Assembly (NCBI GenBank): GCA_902560565.1
Contig: CACEMG010000001.1
Coordinates: 1-64,000, forward strand
Reading direction: 5' to 3'
Length of the DNA: 64,000 nt
Origin: an uncultured Pelagibacteraceae bacterium
Lineage (GTDB): Bacteria > Pseudomonadota > Alphaproteobacteria > Pelagibacterales > Pelagibacteraceae
The translations under genes and the position numbers were made by a program. The notes under the pieces were generated by a model that saw only the letters and a program-made list of their open reading frames with translations, ran no database searches and was not told the origin of the DNA. Position 1 is the stretch's first letter. Each line of letters begins with the position of its first letter. Shown piece after piece: positions 35,162 through 46,967 of the stretch.

Positions 35162-36916
35162 TTATACTTTTATAGGAATAACTTGAAGAATAATATCATT
35201 TCTAATTTTATCAATGTTAAGCTTATTTAAAGTGGTAACTATGAAATAAAGAGTTTCTGTACCAAGGTCTTTCAAATTATCTTCTCCGATTATTTCCACC
35301 AATCTTAGTAAAATCATTGCAATTTCTCCATCATTTATCATTACTTCAATATCTGTTGGTATATTGGATTTATTTAATTCAAGTATGCTTTCATATTTTT
35401 CAGAAATTTTTATCCCATCTGAGATTAAAGACTCAATTATGATATTATCTTTAGTTGAAAAATAGTATTTTTTATTTTTTTTTATCTTTTTTAACATTTT
35501 ATCCAAGTCTTTTTCAATTTTTTCTTTAGAGATGTTTCCACTAAAGTAATTAATTAATTTTGATTGGTGTAAAATTTTATTGTTGTACTTAATTTTAAGT
35601 TCTTCATTCCCAAGTCTAGATAATTGTAATTGATAAAATTTTGAGTTTTCAGAGGAAATTTTATCTCCATCTATAGTTTGGATCAATTTTAAGAGCTCTT
35701 TATCAAAAGCTTTGCCCAGATTATCGTCATCGAATTCTTTTTTAAGTAATTCCAGTAAATTAATTTTTGTATCTGGATCTTTTGAAACTAAAAACGCTTG
35801 ATATAACAAAGCCCTTGACTCATAATTTGGTAAAAGCTTATATGCGTCAAAAACTGAAATAATTTGATAAATATTAAATTGAAATCTTGTGTATAAATCT
35901 AATAAATCTGTCTCTTTATAATTACCATCATTAGTAGCCTTTTCGAATGATTTAATTTTTTCTCTATCATCTAAATCAATATCATTAACTTTTGTTAAAA
36001 GGTTGTTAGATGATAAATATTGCCATATAATTTTTTTTGTATTTTGATTTGGTTCGTAGGAAAAATCTTTTACAGTTAAATAAGACAAGTGGAAATTTAA
36101 CAAGCTTTTTTCAGATATATTAGCTTCACTATTATTAGTATATCCCATTAAAATGTTAAAACTTTTATCGAAAAAATTATCTTTAAAACCAGTTTCTTTT
36201 ATAAGATCATATTGAAGTTGAGCAATTTCTTTTTGATCATTGTGTATTAGGCAATATATTTTATACTTTAAAATATAATCACTTTCTGGTTGACTTTTTA
36301 TCAATGAAAATAATTCACAAGTATTATCTAATTTCCCTAAGGATAAATTTTTATCTAAGTAATAATTTATAAGTTCATTATTAAAATTTTGTTGGTCATT
36401 TTTAATAATAAACTCTTTGATAAGATTTAAATCATCATTTTTAATTAACCATTTAATTTTTAAATCAGTAAATTGTTCAAAATTTATATTATTTTCAGGG
36501 GGAAAAGCATTAGTTAAAATAAGTTTTTCGTAAATATTTTTTGCATCATTTGATAATTTAATTTTTTGAATTTTTTCAACGAGCTTAATTATTTTTTCTC
36601 CATCAGAAAGTTCCCACATATTAAGATTAAGATCATTTTCGTCTGGATCATATAATCCAACTAATTTTAATTCATTAGAATTTCCTTTCTCATCTTCCTC
36701 AATATAAATTATACTTGACTCATCTAAATTAATATTTGAGCCTATATCATTATTCACTATATCTGAATTATTTTCTAACTTTGAATTATTTTTCTTTTTA
36801 GAATTTTCAATGTCCCAAATATCAATCGGCTCATTTGAATTTAAATAATTGCAGATAAAGAATATTGGTATAAATAAAAAAAAAAATTTCTTATTTAATA
36901 ACTTTGAAAGTATCAT
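35162..36916 (-). CDS. Unrecognised exported or envelope protein
   Basis: A 584-aa protein starting with a signal-peptide-like segment KKFFFLFIPIFFICNYLNS. The cysteine could be read as a lipobox only loosely. A low-complexity Asn/Ser/Asp region (residues about 35-75) follows, then a mostly helical body with possible TPR-like repeats. It is very Lys, Asn and Ile rich and acidic overall. I recognise no domain. Upstream it overlaps the 61-aa membrane protein by 26 nt, and downstream lies def. Periplasmic localisation is inferred from the leader. Confidence 0.6.
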   Translation of the reverse strand: MILSKLLNKKFFFLFIPIFFICNYLNSNEPIDIWDIENSKKKNNSKLENNSDIVNNDIGSNINLDESSIIYIEEDEKGNSNELKLVGLYDPDENDLNLNMWELSDGEKIIKLVEKIQKIKLSNDAKNIYEKLILTNAFPPENNINFEQFTDLKIKWLIKNDDLNLIKEFIIKNDQQNFNNELINYYLDKNLSLGKLDNTCELFSLIKSQPESDYILKYKIYCLIHNDQKEIAQLQYDLIKETGFKDNFFDKSFNILMGYTNNSEANISEKSLLNFHLSYLTVKDFSYEPNQNTKKIIWQYLSSNNLLTKVNDIDLDDREKIKSFEKATNDGNYKETDLLDLYTRFQFNIYQIISVFDAYKLLPNYESRALLYQAFLVSKDPDTKINLLELLKKEFDDDNLGKAFDKELLKLIQTIDGDKISSENSKFYQLQLSRLGNEELKIKYNNKILHQSKLINYFSGNISKEKIEKDLDKMLKKIKKNKKYYFSTKDNIIIESLISDGIKISEKYESILELNKSNIPTDIEVMINDGEIAMILLRLVEIIGEDNLKDLGTETLYFIVTTLNKLNIDKIRNDIILQVIPIKV

Positions 36917-37076
36917 TGGGTATTAATTTTTCAATTTTTTTGTTGGGTGCAGGAAAATTAATTTGATCAAGCATCATTAATAATGCAATAAAAAGAAAAA
37001 AAATTAAAATTAATTTAATTATTAATTTTATATAATTATTTGATTTACCTATACTTGTTTTTTTATAAAAATGCAT
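36891..37076 (-). CDS. Small membrane protein
   Basis: A 61-aa protein with one membrane helix (YIKLIIKLILIFFLFIALLMML) and short basic ends. It overlaps the beginning of the 584-aa gene, so the two are probably translated together. The region upstream is the divergent spacer to aroK. No family recognised. Since AT-rich DNA favours hydrophobic frames, confidence is moderate. Confidence 0.45.
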   Translation of the reverse strand: MHFYKKTSIGKSNNYIKLIIKLILIFFLFIALLMMLDQINFPAPNKKIEKLIPNDTFKVIK

Positions 37077-37137
37077 ATAACGTTTAATAATTTCAAATTA
37101 AGACAAATTTGTGTTTTTTCAACACTGAAATTATAAT

Positions 37138-37644
37138 ATGAATAAAAACCTAGTATTAATAGGAATGATGGGTTCTGGGAAGTCAACAATTGGAAAAGAA
37201 ATTTCAAAAAAAAGTAGTCTTAAATTCAAAGATATAGACCAATTAATTGAAAATTCCGAAAAAATGAAAGTTAGAGATATTTTCGATCAAAGAGGTGAGG
37301 ATTTTTTTAGAGTTGTGGAAGAAAAAATAGTTTTAAAAACGATTAAATTACCTGGCCAAGTAATAGCACTAGGCGGAGGCTCTTTTCTAAATAAAAAAAT
37401 AAGATTTGAAGTTTTAAAAAATAGTATTTCATTTTGGCTTAATTGGAAAAATGATGTAATTTTAGATAGAATATCAAATAGTAGAAAAAGACCTAAATTA
37501 GATTTTTTAAATAAGAAAGATATTATCAATTTAATTAATTTAAGATCAAAAATGTATTTGAAAGCGGATTATAAAATTAATTGTGATAGTTTGAACAAAA
37601 TCCAAATTACAAAAAAAATTTTAAAAATTTATGAAAACCAGTAA
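37138..37644 (+). CDS. aroK: Shikimate kinase
   Basis: Phosphorylates shikimate in aromatic amino-acid synthesis. NMP-kinase-like fold of 168 aa with Walker A GMMGSGKST, FKDIDQLIE (shikimate-binding Asp), FRVVEEKIV and GGGSFLN with the Gly-rich binding site, and the LID Arg in KRPKLDF. The end overlaps aroB by 14 nt, an arrangement typical of alphaproteobacteria. Confidence 0.94.
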   Translation: MNKNLVLIGMMGSGKSTIGKEISKKSSLKFKDIDQLIENSEKMKVRDIFDQRGEDFFRVVEEKIVLKTIKLPGQVIALGGGSFLNKKIRFEVLKNSISFWLNWKNDVILDRISNSRKRPKLDFLNKKDIINLINLRSKMYLKADYKINCDSLNKIQITKKILKIYENQ

Positions 37645-38737
37645 AATTTTAATTAATACTTCTGATGGCAAATACCCAATTTTAATTGGTAACAATTTAA
37701 GTCTTAAATTGGGGAATTTATTAAAAAAAAATAATATTTTATCAACGAAAATATTGTTAGTTATAGACACTAAAGTTCCAAGAAAAATTGTACAAAAAAT
37801 TAAAAATAAATTAAAAAAAAAAATTTTTCTAATTTATATAAATTCCAATGAGAAAAATAAATCGCAGAATACAGTGGATAAAATTATCAATATTTTATTA
37901 AAAAATAATTTTAATAGAAATGATTGTCTTATATCTATTGGAGGTGGAATTATTGGTGATTTATCAGCATTTGCCGCAAGTATATTTAAAAGAGGACTTT
38001 TCTATGTAAATATTCCAACTACTTTACTTGCTCAGGTAGACTCTTCAATAGGTGGAAAAACTGGCATCAACTCGAAATACGGTAAAAATCTAATTGGATC
38101 TTTTTATCAACCAAAATTTGTTATATCAGATATTTCCTTTTTAAAGTCTTTACCTAAAAGAGAGATTCTGTGTGGGTATGCAGAAATTTTTAAGCATTCA
38201 CTTATTTCTGATAAAGTCTTTTTTAGTTTTTTAGATAAAAATATTAAAAAAATTCTAGATTTAAAAAGTAGTTATATTAAAAAAGCAATTTATAAGAGCT
38301 GTATTATTAAAAAAAATATAGTTGAAAAAGACTTTAAAGAAAAAAATCTTAGGAAGGTTTTAAATTTTGGTCATACTTTTGGACATGCATACGAAGCTTC
38401 TTTAAAGTATTCATCTAAACTTAACCATGGTGAAGCTGTTATATTGGGAATATCTAGTGCGGCTAAATTTAGTCAATATAATAATATTATTAATATTAAT
38501 GAATATAAATTAATATTTAATCATATTAAAAAAATAAATAAAAAATTAGTTTTAAAAAATTTTTTTAAAAAAAATTCAATAAAAAAAATAATTAAATTTA
38601 TGTCTACGGATAAGAAAAATTCAGATAATAATATTAATCTTATTTTAATTAAAAAAATAGGAAAGGTAAATTTTAATTATAAATTCAACGTAAAAAAAAT
38701 AGAGAAATTTCTGTTAGACTATTTTAATATAATTTGA
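37631..38737 (+). CDS. aroB: 3-Dehydroquinate synthase
   Basis: Converts DAHP to dehydroquinate with NAD and zinc. SIGGGIIGDLSAFAASIFKRG, PTTLLAQVDSSIGGKTGIN, YAEIFKHSLI and LNFGHTFGHAYEA with the metal histidines are all present, plus LNHGEAVILG. The 368-aa length is normal. C-terminal part is strongly Lys/Asn rich. It overlaps bolA tail to tail by 19 nt. Confidence 0.95.
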   Translation: MKTSKILINTSDGKYPILIGNNLSLKLGNLLKKNNILSTKILLVIDTKVPRKIVQKIKNKLKKKIFLIYINSNEKNKSQNTVDKIINILLKNNFNRNDCLISIGGGIIGDLSAFAASIFKRGLFYVNIPTTLLAQVDSSIGGKTGINSKYGKNLIGSFYQPKFVISDISFLKSLPKREILCGYAEIFKHSLISDKVFFSFLDKNIKKILDLKSSYIKKAIYKSCIIKKNIVEKDFKEKNLRKVLNFGHTFGHAYEASLKYSSKLNHGEAVILGISSAAKFSQYNNIININEYKLIFNHIKKINKKLVLKNFFKKNSIKKIIKFMSTDKKNSDNNINLILIKKIGKVNFNYKFNVKKIEKFLLDYFNII

Positions 38738-38979
38738 ATCGAATGGATATAATTTTTTAGCTCGAAATCTAAAATTGAATAAATTTTTTTAGTAGAGCTA
38801 ATTTTGGTCATATTAGAAAGTTCATTGGACTTAATTAAAATTTTTAAATGAAATTTGTTTTTTTGAAAATTTTTATGTTTAAAATGTAAATATGTTTTAT
38901 CTTCAATGAAAATTTCCTCAATATTTAATTGATTAGATAATTTTTTTTTAATTGTGGCATTTAAATCATTTATATTCAT
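38719..38979 (-). CDS. BolA family protein
   Basis: An 86-aa KH-like protein of the BolA family, recognised from the order of its parts: I..KL...L.IEEIFIEDKTYLHF, then HLKILIKS and IYSILDFELKNYIHSIQIIL. BolA proteins work with monothiol glutaredoxins in iron-sulfur metabolism or act as regulators. The usual histidine in the centre (SxxHxGH) is largely replaced (HFKHKNF). The position between aroB and a DnaJ-cobS-cobT unit is typical. Confidence 0.8.
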   Translation of the reverse strand: MNINDLNATIKKKLSNQLNIEEIFIEDKTYLHFKHKNFQKNKFHLKILIKSNELSNMTKISSTKKIYSILDFELKNYIHSIQIILK

Positions 38980-39003
38980 AAAAAATATATGTATTATTAT
39001 AGC

Positions 39004-39531
39004 ATGAAAGTCATTTGTGATTGGAATAATTGTTTCGAAGCTGGAGAATATCGAGCCCCAATAGAAAAAGATAATTCAAAAAATTATAGGCTTCTTTGTT
39101 TAAAGCATGTAAAAGAATTTAATAGAAACTGGAATTATTTTGCTGGAATGTCTGATTCTCAAGTAATTGATTTCTTAAAATCTGATATGACTTGGCATAA
39201 AAAAACTCAAAGTTTTAGTTCGTCTGATAATTTTTTTAAGGTTCTTTGGAATAATGTTTTAAATGATGGTAGCGAGGATAAAAATTTAAGAGAAAAATTT
39301 ATTAAAAATAATAATATAAATTTTACTCAAAATGATATTAAAGCTTTTGGTATTTTAGGAGTCAAAGTTGGTTTAAAATGGGATAAAATTCAAGAAAAGT
39401 TTAAAAAACTTGTAAAGAAATTTCACCCTGATATTAATGCTGGTGATAAAAGTTTTGAGGAAAAATTAAAAGTAATTACTCTGGCTTACACGCAACTTAA
39501 AAATACATATAGGCAAAAAATTGGAAAATAA
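39004..39531 (+). CDS. DnaJ-domain protein upstream of cobST
   Basis: The track begins at 38989 (MYYYSMK); MKVICDWNNC at 39004 matches the family N terminus better, giving 175 aa. The N-terminal part has CDWNNC and CLKH, possibly a small zinc site. The C-terminal J domain has ILGVKVGLKWDKIQEKFKKLVKKFHPDIN with the HPD tripeptide. Such proteins occur just before cobS in alphaproteobacteria and probably act as cochaperone. The cobS start overlaps its end by 11 nt. Confidence 0.85.
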   Translation: MKVICDWNNCFEAGEYRAPIEKDNSKNYRLLCLKHVKEFNRNWNYFAGMSDSQVIDFLKSDMTWHKKTQSFSSSDNFFKVLWNNVLNDGSEDKNLREKFIKNNNINFTQNDIKAFGILGVKVGLKWDKIQEKFKKLVKKFHPDINAGDKSFEEKLKVITLAYTQLKNTYRQKIGK

Positions 39532-40495
39532 CTTAAACATAAAACCAGACATAAAAATATCAGTAAACCAAACGTTTGGCATTGATAGCGATATGGAAAT
39601 AGAGGCTTATTCAAAAAAAAATGAATATGTCCCTGAGATAGATAAAAATTATATTTTTGATAGAGACACTACTTTGGCAATTTTATCTGGATTCGCTTTC
39701 AATAAGCGTGTTTTAATCCAAGGTTACCATGGAACCGGAAAGTCTACTCATATAGAACAAATAGCTGCTAGATTGAATTGGCCATGCGTAAGAATAAATT
39801 TAGATAGTCATGTAAGTAGAATTGATCTAATTGGAAAAGATGCGATCACTCTAAAAGATGGAAAGCAAGTCACAGAATTTAAAGAGGGAATTTTGCCATG
39901 GGCGATACAAAACTCTATTGCTTTAGTATTTGACGAATATGATGCAGGTAGGCCGGATGTAATGTTTGTAATTCAAAGAGTTTTAGAGGCAGACGGAAAT
40001 TTTACATTACTTGATAAAAATAAAGTTATTAAACAAAATAGATATTTTAGACTTTTTGCGACTACAAATACTGTTGGCTTGGGTGATACTACAGGTCTAT
40101 ACCATGGTACTCAGCAAATTAACCAAGGTCAAATGGATAGATGGAATATTGTAAGCACACTGAATTATTTAAGTTTAGAAAAAGAGATGGAAATAGTTTT
40201 AGCTAAAAATAAGAATCTAAACAATAGTAAGGGTAAAGAAAAAGTATCCAACATGATAAAAGTAGCATCACTCACCAGAAAAGGTTTTATTGCTGGGGAT
40301 ATTTCAACAGTAATGAGCCCAAGAACTGTTTTACATTGGGTTGAAAATTCTGATATTTTTAAAGATATTGGTTATGCGTTTAGAGTAACATTTCTTAACA
40401 AATGTGATGAAGTTGAAAAAAATATAATATCTGAGTATTACCAGAGATGCTTTGGGGAGGAACTACCTGAGTCAATGGTCAATATTCAGACTTAA
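39521..40495 (+). CDS. cobS: CobS-like AAA+ ATPase
   Basis: AAA+ protein of 324 aa in the CobS family, the ATPase partner of CobT in aerobic cobaltochelatase. TTG start, followed by [17 protein letters not shown], Walker [16 protein letters not shown], Walker [14 protein letters not shown] and a sensor region [12 protein letters not shown]. It overlaps both neighbours. There is no cobN or other cobalamin synthesis gene in the window, so a role other than cobalt insertion is likely. Confidence 0.92.
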   Translation: MENNLNIKPDIKISVNQTFGIDSDMEIEAYSKKNEYVPEIDKNYIFDRDTTLAILSGFAFNKRVLIQGYHGTGKSTHIEQIAARLNWPCVRINLDSHVSRIDLIGKDAITLKDGKQVTEFKEGILPWAIQNSIALVFDEYDAGRPDVMFVIQRVLEADGNFTLLDKNKVIKQNRYFRLFATTNTVGLGDTTGLYHGTQQINQGQMDRWNIVSTLNYLSLEKEMEIVLAKNKNLNNSKGKEKVSNMIKVASLTRKGFIAGDISTVMSPRTVLHWVENSDIFKDIGYAFRVTFLNKCDEVEKNIISEYYQRCFGEELPESMVNIQT

Positions 40496-42294
40496 TGAGT
40501 AAAGAAAATAATATAAAAGAAAAATTTAAAATTGCATTAGTATCAACGGAAAAAGCAATTTCTGGTGATTTATTAGAAAAAAACCCTAAAAATAAAAAAA
40601 ATATAAAAGATTTAAATTATTTTGACATTGATTCACTCAACTCGAGAGAAGAATTCGTTAAATATAGAGCCGAAAGTGATTCTAGAGCATTGCTTAAAAA
40701 GTTTTCTAATGAAAGTATTTTTAAATCAAATTATCCTAAAAATAATGCATGTAAATCGCTTTATGAATTTTCAGAAAAAGTTAGATGTGAACTGCTTGGT
40801 TCAGAAATGCTTAAAGGTACAAAAATAAATTTTTTAGAAAATTACAAAAATACGATATCAAAAATAAAGATCGAGCAAATTAGAAATAAAGAAGATGTAA
40901 AAATATCTGAAGCTTTTGAAATTTATATGTTAAAAAATTTTTTTAAAATTAATTTAAATAAAGACTGTGAAAAAATTTTAAGTTTTTGGCATGATGAGTT
41001 TAAATTAGCATTTGACGGTTATATTCAATTTTTCAAAGATAATTTACAAAATCAAAAAGAATATAACTCAAAAGTTTCAGAAATTCTAAAAGATATGGAT
41101 TTATTTGAAAATAATGATGAAACGCAGAATAATAATGAAAATGAGGATAATGATAAAAAATCTGATGATAATCAGGAAAATCAAGAGGAAAATCAAGATC
41201 AGGATGAAAGCTCAAAAGAAGCCTCGGACCAAAACCAAGGAATAGATACTGATTATGATTTTACCGAACACCAACTTGAAGAAAATTTAGTAGATACCGA
41301 TAGCGAGAAAGAAAATGCTGAAAATTTGATGCAGAAAATTAAAAATGATTCCTCAGAGCTAGAATATAAAGTTTATACAACAGAGTTCGATGAAGTTGCA
41401 AAAGCAGAAAATTTGGAAGGTTTAGATGAAATTGTTAAATTGAGAAAAAACCTTGACCAACAGTTGGTAAGTTTTCAGGATTTAATTACCAAATTAGCAA
41501 ATAAACTTCAAAGGCAACTTCTAGCCAGTCAAAAAAGAGCTTGGGAATTCGACTTAGAAGAGGGATTATTGGACACCTCAAAACTTACAAGAGTGATAAT
41601 AGATCCCTATAGCTCTTTATCTTTTAAAAAAGAAAAGGACTATGAATTTAAAGATACGGTAGTAACATTACTTATCGATAACTCTGGATCGATGAGGGGA
41701 AGACCAATTACTATCGCAGCTATTTGTGCAGATATTTTATCTAGAACACTCGAAAGATGTTCGGTAAAAGTTGAAATTTTAGGTTTTACAACAAAGAATT
41801 GGAAAGGTGGTCAATCACGAGAAAATTGGAATAAAAATAGTAAACCAAAATCACCAGGAAGATTAAATGATCTTAGACATATAATTTATAAAAGCGCTGA
41901 TACACAGTGGAGAATTAGCAAAAATAATTTAGGACTTATGTTAAAAGAAGGTTTGCTTAAAGAAAATATAGATGGTGAGGCAATAAATTGGGCTTTTAAT
42001 AGGTTAAAAAAAAGAAAAGAAGAAAGAAAAATATTAATGGTGATTTCTGATGGTGCGCCAGTTGATGATTCAACTTTGTCAGTAAATTCGGGAGATTTTC
42101 TAGAAAAACATTTAAAAAAAACAGTTAAATATATTGAAAATAAAAGTGATATAGAGATTCTTGCAATAGGAATTGGTCATGATGTTTCCAGATATTATTC
42201 TAAAGCAATTAAGATAACAGATGTACAGGAGCTAGGAGATGTAATGATTGAGCAATTAAGTGGATTATTTGTAAATAAAAAAAAATTAAATTAA
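40495..42294 (+). CDS. cobT: CobT-like VWA protein
   Basis: A 599-aa CobT family protein. The N-terminal region is helical; residues about 205-245 form a very acidic, Asn/Gln/Asp/Glu-rich linker. The C-terminal von Willebrand A domain has the MIDAS motif [14 protein letters not shown] and [12 protein letters not shown]. Together with CobS it makes a Mg-chelatase-like or MoxR-VWA-like motor. The start overlaps the cobS stop (TAATG). No CobN partner is seen nearby. Confidence 0.92.
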   Translation: MSKENNIKEKFKIALVSTEKAISGDLLEKNPKNKKNIKDLNYFDIDSLNSREEFVKYRAESDSRALLKKFSNESIFKSNYPKNNACKSLYEFSEKVRCELLGSEMLKGTKINFLENYKNTISKIKIEQIRNKEDVKISEAFEIYMLKNFFKINLNKDCEKILSFWHDEFKLAFDGYIQFFKDNLQNQKEYNSKVSEILKDMDLFENNDETQNNNENEDNDKKSDDNQENQEENQDQDESSKEASDQNQGIDTDYDFTEHQLEENLVDTDSEKENAENLMQKIKNDSSELEYKVYTTEFDEVAKAENLEGLDEIVKLRKNLDQQLVSFQDLITKLANKLQRQLLASQKRAWEFDLEEGLLDTSKLTRVIIDPYSSLSFKKEKDYEFKDTVVTLLIDNSGSMRGRPITIAAICADILSRTLERCSVKVEILGFTTKNWKGGQSRENWNKNSKPKSPGRLNDLRHIIYKSADTQWRISKNNLGLMLKEGLLKENIDGEAINWAFNRLKKRKEERKILMVISDGAPVDDSTLSVNSGDFLEKHLKKTVKYIENKSDIEILAIGIGHDVSRYYSKAIKITDVQELGDVMIEQLSGLFVNKKKLN

Positions 42295-43581
42295 TCAAAT
42301 CTTCTTAAGATCTTTATTCTCCCATTCTATAATTACTTCAGCGCCGTCTCCTATATTTGAATTTGCAAATTTGACTATTGCATAATTTTTTTCAAGTAAA
42401 GTTTTCCCAATAAATGTTCCTAATCCCAAACCTTGTTTAGAACTATCTATATTGTCAAAAGTTCTAATGTAAGGTTCGCCAAGTTTTTCGCTATTTATCA
42501 AACTTTTCGGAAATCCATTTCCATCATCAATAATTTTTATAACCGTATTATTTTTTATATTCTCTATACATATTTCAACTTTTTTTTTACTAAATTTGTT
42601 TGCGTTACCAATAAAGTTTCTTAGCCCATAAATAATTTCAGATGACTTTCCAATATTTATTTTATTCGTAAAATTATCTGTATTAACGATAAATTCTTTT
42701 TTGCTTATTTCTTCGTAGGTTCTTACTATTTCACTAACGTAATCACTTAAGTTGAGATTGGTATTTAAAAATTCGTCATCAATTTTTGGATTTAAAGAGA
42801 GTTTTTTTAATATTTCCTTACATCTGTTGCTTTGAGATACAAGCAAATCTAGGTCTTTTTTAAGTTTTTTGTCATTTTTAAAATCTTTTTGTAATTCTTT
42901 TACCGTTAAAAGAATCGTCGATAAAGGTGTGCCTAAAGAATGTGCTGCAGCAGCAGCCTGACCACCCAAAGAAAGTAATTCATTTTCTTTTGCCATAATT
43001 TCCTGAATTTTATCAAAAGCTTTCTTTCTTTTTCTATTTTGTTCCCCAAACTGAACTGCAAAATAAACTAAAAATAATAAACCAATTAAAATTGATAGTG
43101 GAATGGCAAATAAATAATAGTTTGGAACATGAAAATGTAATTCTTCTGGGTGGGGAAGTTCATAATAAAAAAAAGTTAGAATAACCAAAATTGAAACTGT
43201 AATAAAAACTAAAATTACTGAACTTTGAATTGATAGATATTGTGAGGAAAACACAGCTGGAATAATTAATAAAAAAATGAAAGGATTGGTTATTCCCCCT
43301 GTGAAAAAAAATAATATACCAAGTTGAAAAATATCATAAACTAAGTAGAATAAAGAAGAAGAGTTATTAATTTGGTTTTCTTTGGTTTTAAATTGTAGGT
43401 ATATATTTGTTAACACACCAAAAAAGATGATACCTAGGCAGGGGAGATAATTAAATTTAAAATTTAAAATAAATTCAACTATAAAAATCGATATGATTTG
43501 ACCTATAAATGCTATCCATCTTAAATTTACATAAGTTGATCTATTTAAACTATAAAGTTCTGAGTATTTAACAGATCTCAT
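42295..43581 (-). CDS. regB: RegB/PrrB-like redox sensor histidine kinase with altered H box
   Basis: A 428-aa membrane histidine kinase with about six N-terminal membrane helices. Residues 95-101 are GGITNPF, the RegB quinone-site heptad. The H box reads AAAAHSLGTP with His214; RegB has HELGTP, so the residue after His is Ser instead of Glu. A cysteine (C254, NRCKEIL) is exactly 40 residues after the His, as is the redox Cys of RegB. ATP-lid motifs NANKFS and DDGNGFP/GLGLGTFI follow. RegA is not adjacent. Activity is expected but may differ. Confidence 0.85.
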   Translation of the reverse strand: MRSVKYSELYSLNRSTYVNLRWIAFIGQIISIFIVEFILNFKFNYLPCLGIIFFGVLTNIYLQFKTKENQINNSSSLFYLVYDIFQLGILFFFTGGITNPFIFLLIIPAVFSSQYLSIQSSVILVFITVSILVILTFFYYELPHPEELHFHVPNYYLFAIPLSILIGLLFLVYFAVQFGEQNRKRKKAFDKIQEIMAKENELLSLGGQAAAAAHSLGTPLSTILLTVKELQKDFKNDKKLKKDLDLLVSQSNRCKEILKKLSLNPKIDDEFLNTNLNLSDYVSEIVRTYEEISKKEFIVNTDNFTNKINIGKSSEIIYGLRNFIGNANKFSKKKVEICIENIKNNTVIKIIDDGNGFPKSLINSEKLGEPYIRTFDNIDSSKQGLGLGTFIGKTLLEKNYAIVKFANSNIGDGAEVIIEWENKDLKKI

Positions 43582-43583
43582 TA

Positions 43584-45662
<2,079 letters not shown>

Positions 45663-45785
45663 TTATACCATTTTTTATAAATTAAATAAAACGGTCATGA
45701 TCATAATGGTTAAATTAGGGTCTATTTATAAAGCTTATTTTAGTAAAACCTTTTTTTTTTCTTATAATGGATTTTTGGTGATGAT

Positions 45786-46967
45786 TTAAATTAATTTCAC
45801 CTTTGGAACATGTATTAAAAACTTTCCACCCGCTTTTTTAAATTTTTTTTCCTTTTTTAAGATTTCTTTTTTAAAGTTCCAAGCACCTAGGAAAACAACA
45901 TCAGCATCTTTTTTTGAAAGTTTTCTATATTTTTTAATTTTTATCTTACTTCCAGGTAAATATTTATTTATTTTATCTGGAGTTGTATCCAAAAAATATC
46001 TTATATATTTATCGTTTATTTTACAATAATTTAAGACAGTGCAAGATTTAGCTGTTGCTCCGTAACCAATAATTTTTTTATTATCTTTTCTCAATTTTTT
46101 CAAGATGTTTATTAATTCTTCTTTTGATTTATTAACCCTTTTAGAAAACGATAAGTAAGTTTCAAATTTGTGTAACCCAAATTTTTTTTCTTTGGAAATT
46201 TCTTTTTGTACTTTTTTTTTGATTTTATATTTTTTATTATATTTTTTTTTTATAAAATATCTAGTTGAGCCACCATGTGTATTTAAAATATTCAAATCAA
46301 AAATTTCTAAATTAAAATTCTTTAAAATTTCATTCAATGCTATAGTTGAAAAAACATAAATATGTTCACAATAAAATTGATCATAAATGTTATTTTTAAT
46401 ACAGGGCAAAAGAGCAGGACCCTCCAATATTAACACTCCGTTTTTTGAAAGTGCCAAATTTATTGCTCCAAATGTTTCTTTTAAATTTTCTATATGGCTA
46501 AGAGTATTAGCTGAATAAATTAAATCACAATTATTATTTTTTGTAAGAGATCTTGCAAGATTTTTTGTCCAATACTTATCGATTGTTTTATATTTTTTTT
46601 GTTTTGTTATTGTTGCTACATTTTTACATGGCTCAATTCCAATTATATTTTTTTTATTAAAATTAAATAGAAATGCGCCATCGTTACTCCCAATTTCAAT
46701 TATAAACTTGGGATTAAATTTTTTTTTAATTGTACTTGAAATATTTTTAAAAGATTTCACCATTGTTTTTGATAATGAAGATCTATACGGATAATCTGAG
46801 TTGAACATTTCTTTTGTGGGGATTTTTTTATTTATAGAAACAAGAAAATTTTTATCATTAAAAACTATTTCTAATTTAAATTTTTTTTCTTTTTTATTAA
46901 TTTGTTTTTCTCGTAAGTATGAATTTGCTAGAGGTTGATATCCTAAATTTAAAAATTTTTTAATCAT
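45786..46967 (-). CDS. SAM-dependent sugar C-methyltransferase-like protein without the zinc cysteines
   Basis: A 393-aa protein of the NDP-sugar C-methyltransferase type (TylC3-like). The N terminus FLNLGYQPLANSYL is typical, followed by the SAM site IIEIGSNDGAFL and a C-terminal domain with GYGATAKSCTVLNYC. Normally the first 60 residues carry four zinc cysteines; here the first CxxC is absent and FxxNC positions are FNDKN, so the metal site is lost. It overlaps the glycosyltransferase at 46964 by 4 nt. Probable role: methylation or related modification of a surface sugar. Confidence 0.7.
   Translation of the reverse strand: MIKKFLNLGYQPLANSYLREKQINKKEKKFKLEIVFNDKNFLVSINKKIPTKEMFNSDYPYRSSLSKTMVKSFKNISSTIKKKFNPKFIIEIGSNDGAFLFNFNKKNIIGIEPCKNVATITKQKKYKTIDKYWTKNLARSLTKNNNCDLIYSANTLSHIENLKETFGAINLALSKNGVLILEGPALLPCIKNNIYDQFYCEHIYVFSTIALNEILKNFNLEIFDLNILNTHGGSTRYFIKKKYNKKYKIKKKVQKEISKEKKFGLHKFETYLSFSKRVNKSKEELINILKKLRKDNKKIIGYGATAKSCTVLNYCKINDKYIRYFLDTTPDKINKYLPGSKIKIKKYRKLSKKDADVVFLGAWNFKKEILKKEKKFKKAGGKFLIHVPKVKLI

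Noticed and set aside
37125-37145. TATAAT directly before the aroK ATG as a -10 box
   Set aside because: Transcription would begin inside the gene and remove the needed N terminus; such words are common by chance in this DNA.
38989-39003. MYYYS start of the J-domain protein
   Set aside because: The Met five codons later matches the usual N terminus and has better spacing from bolA.
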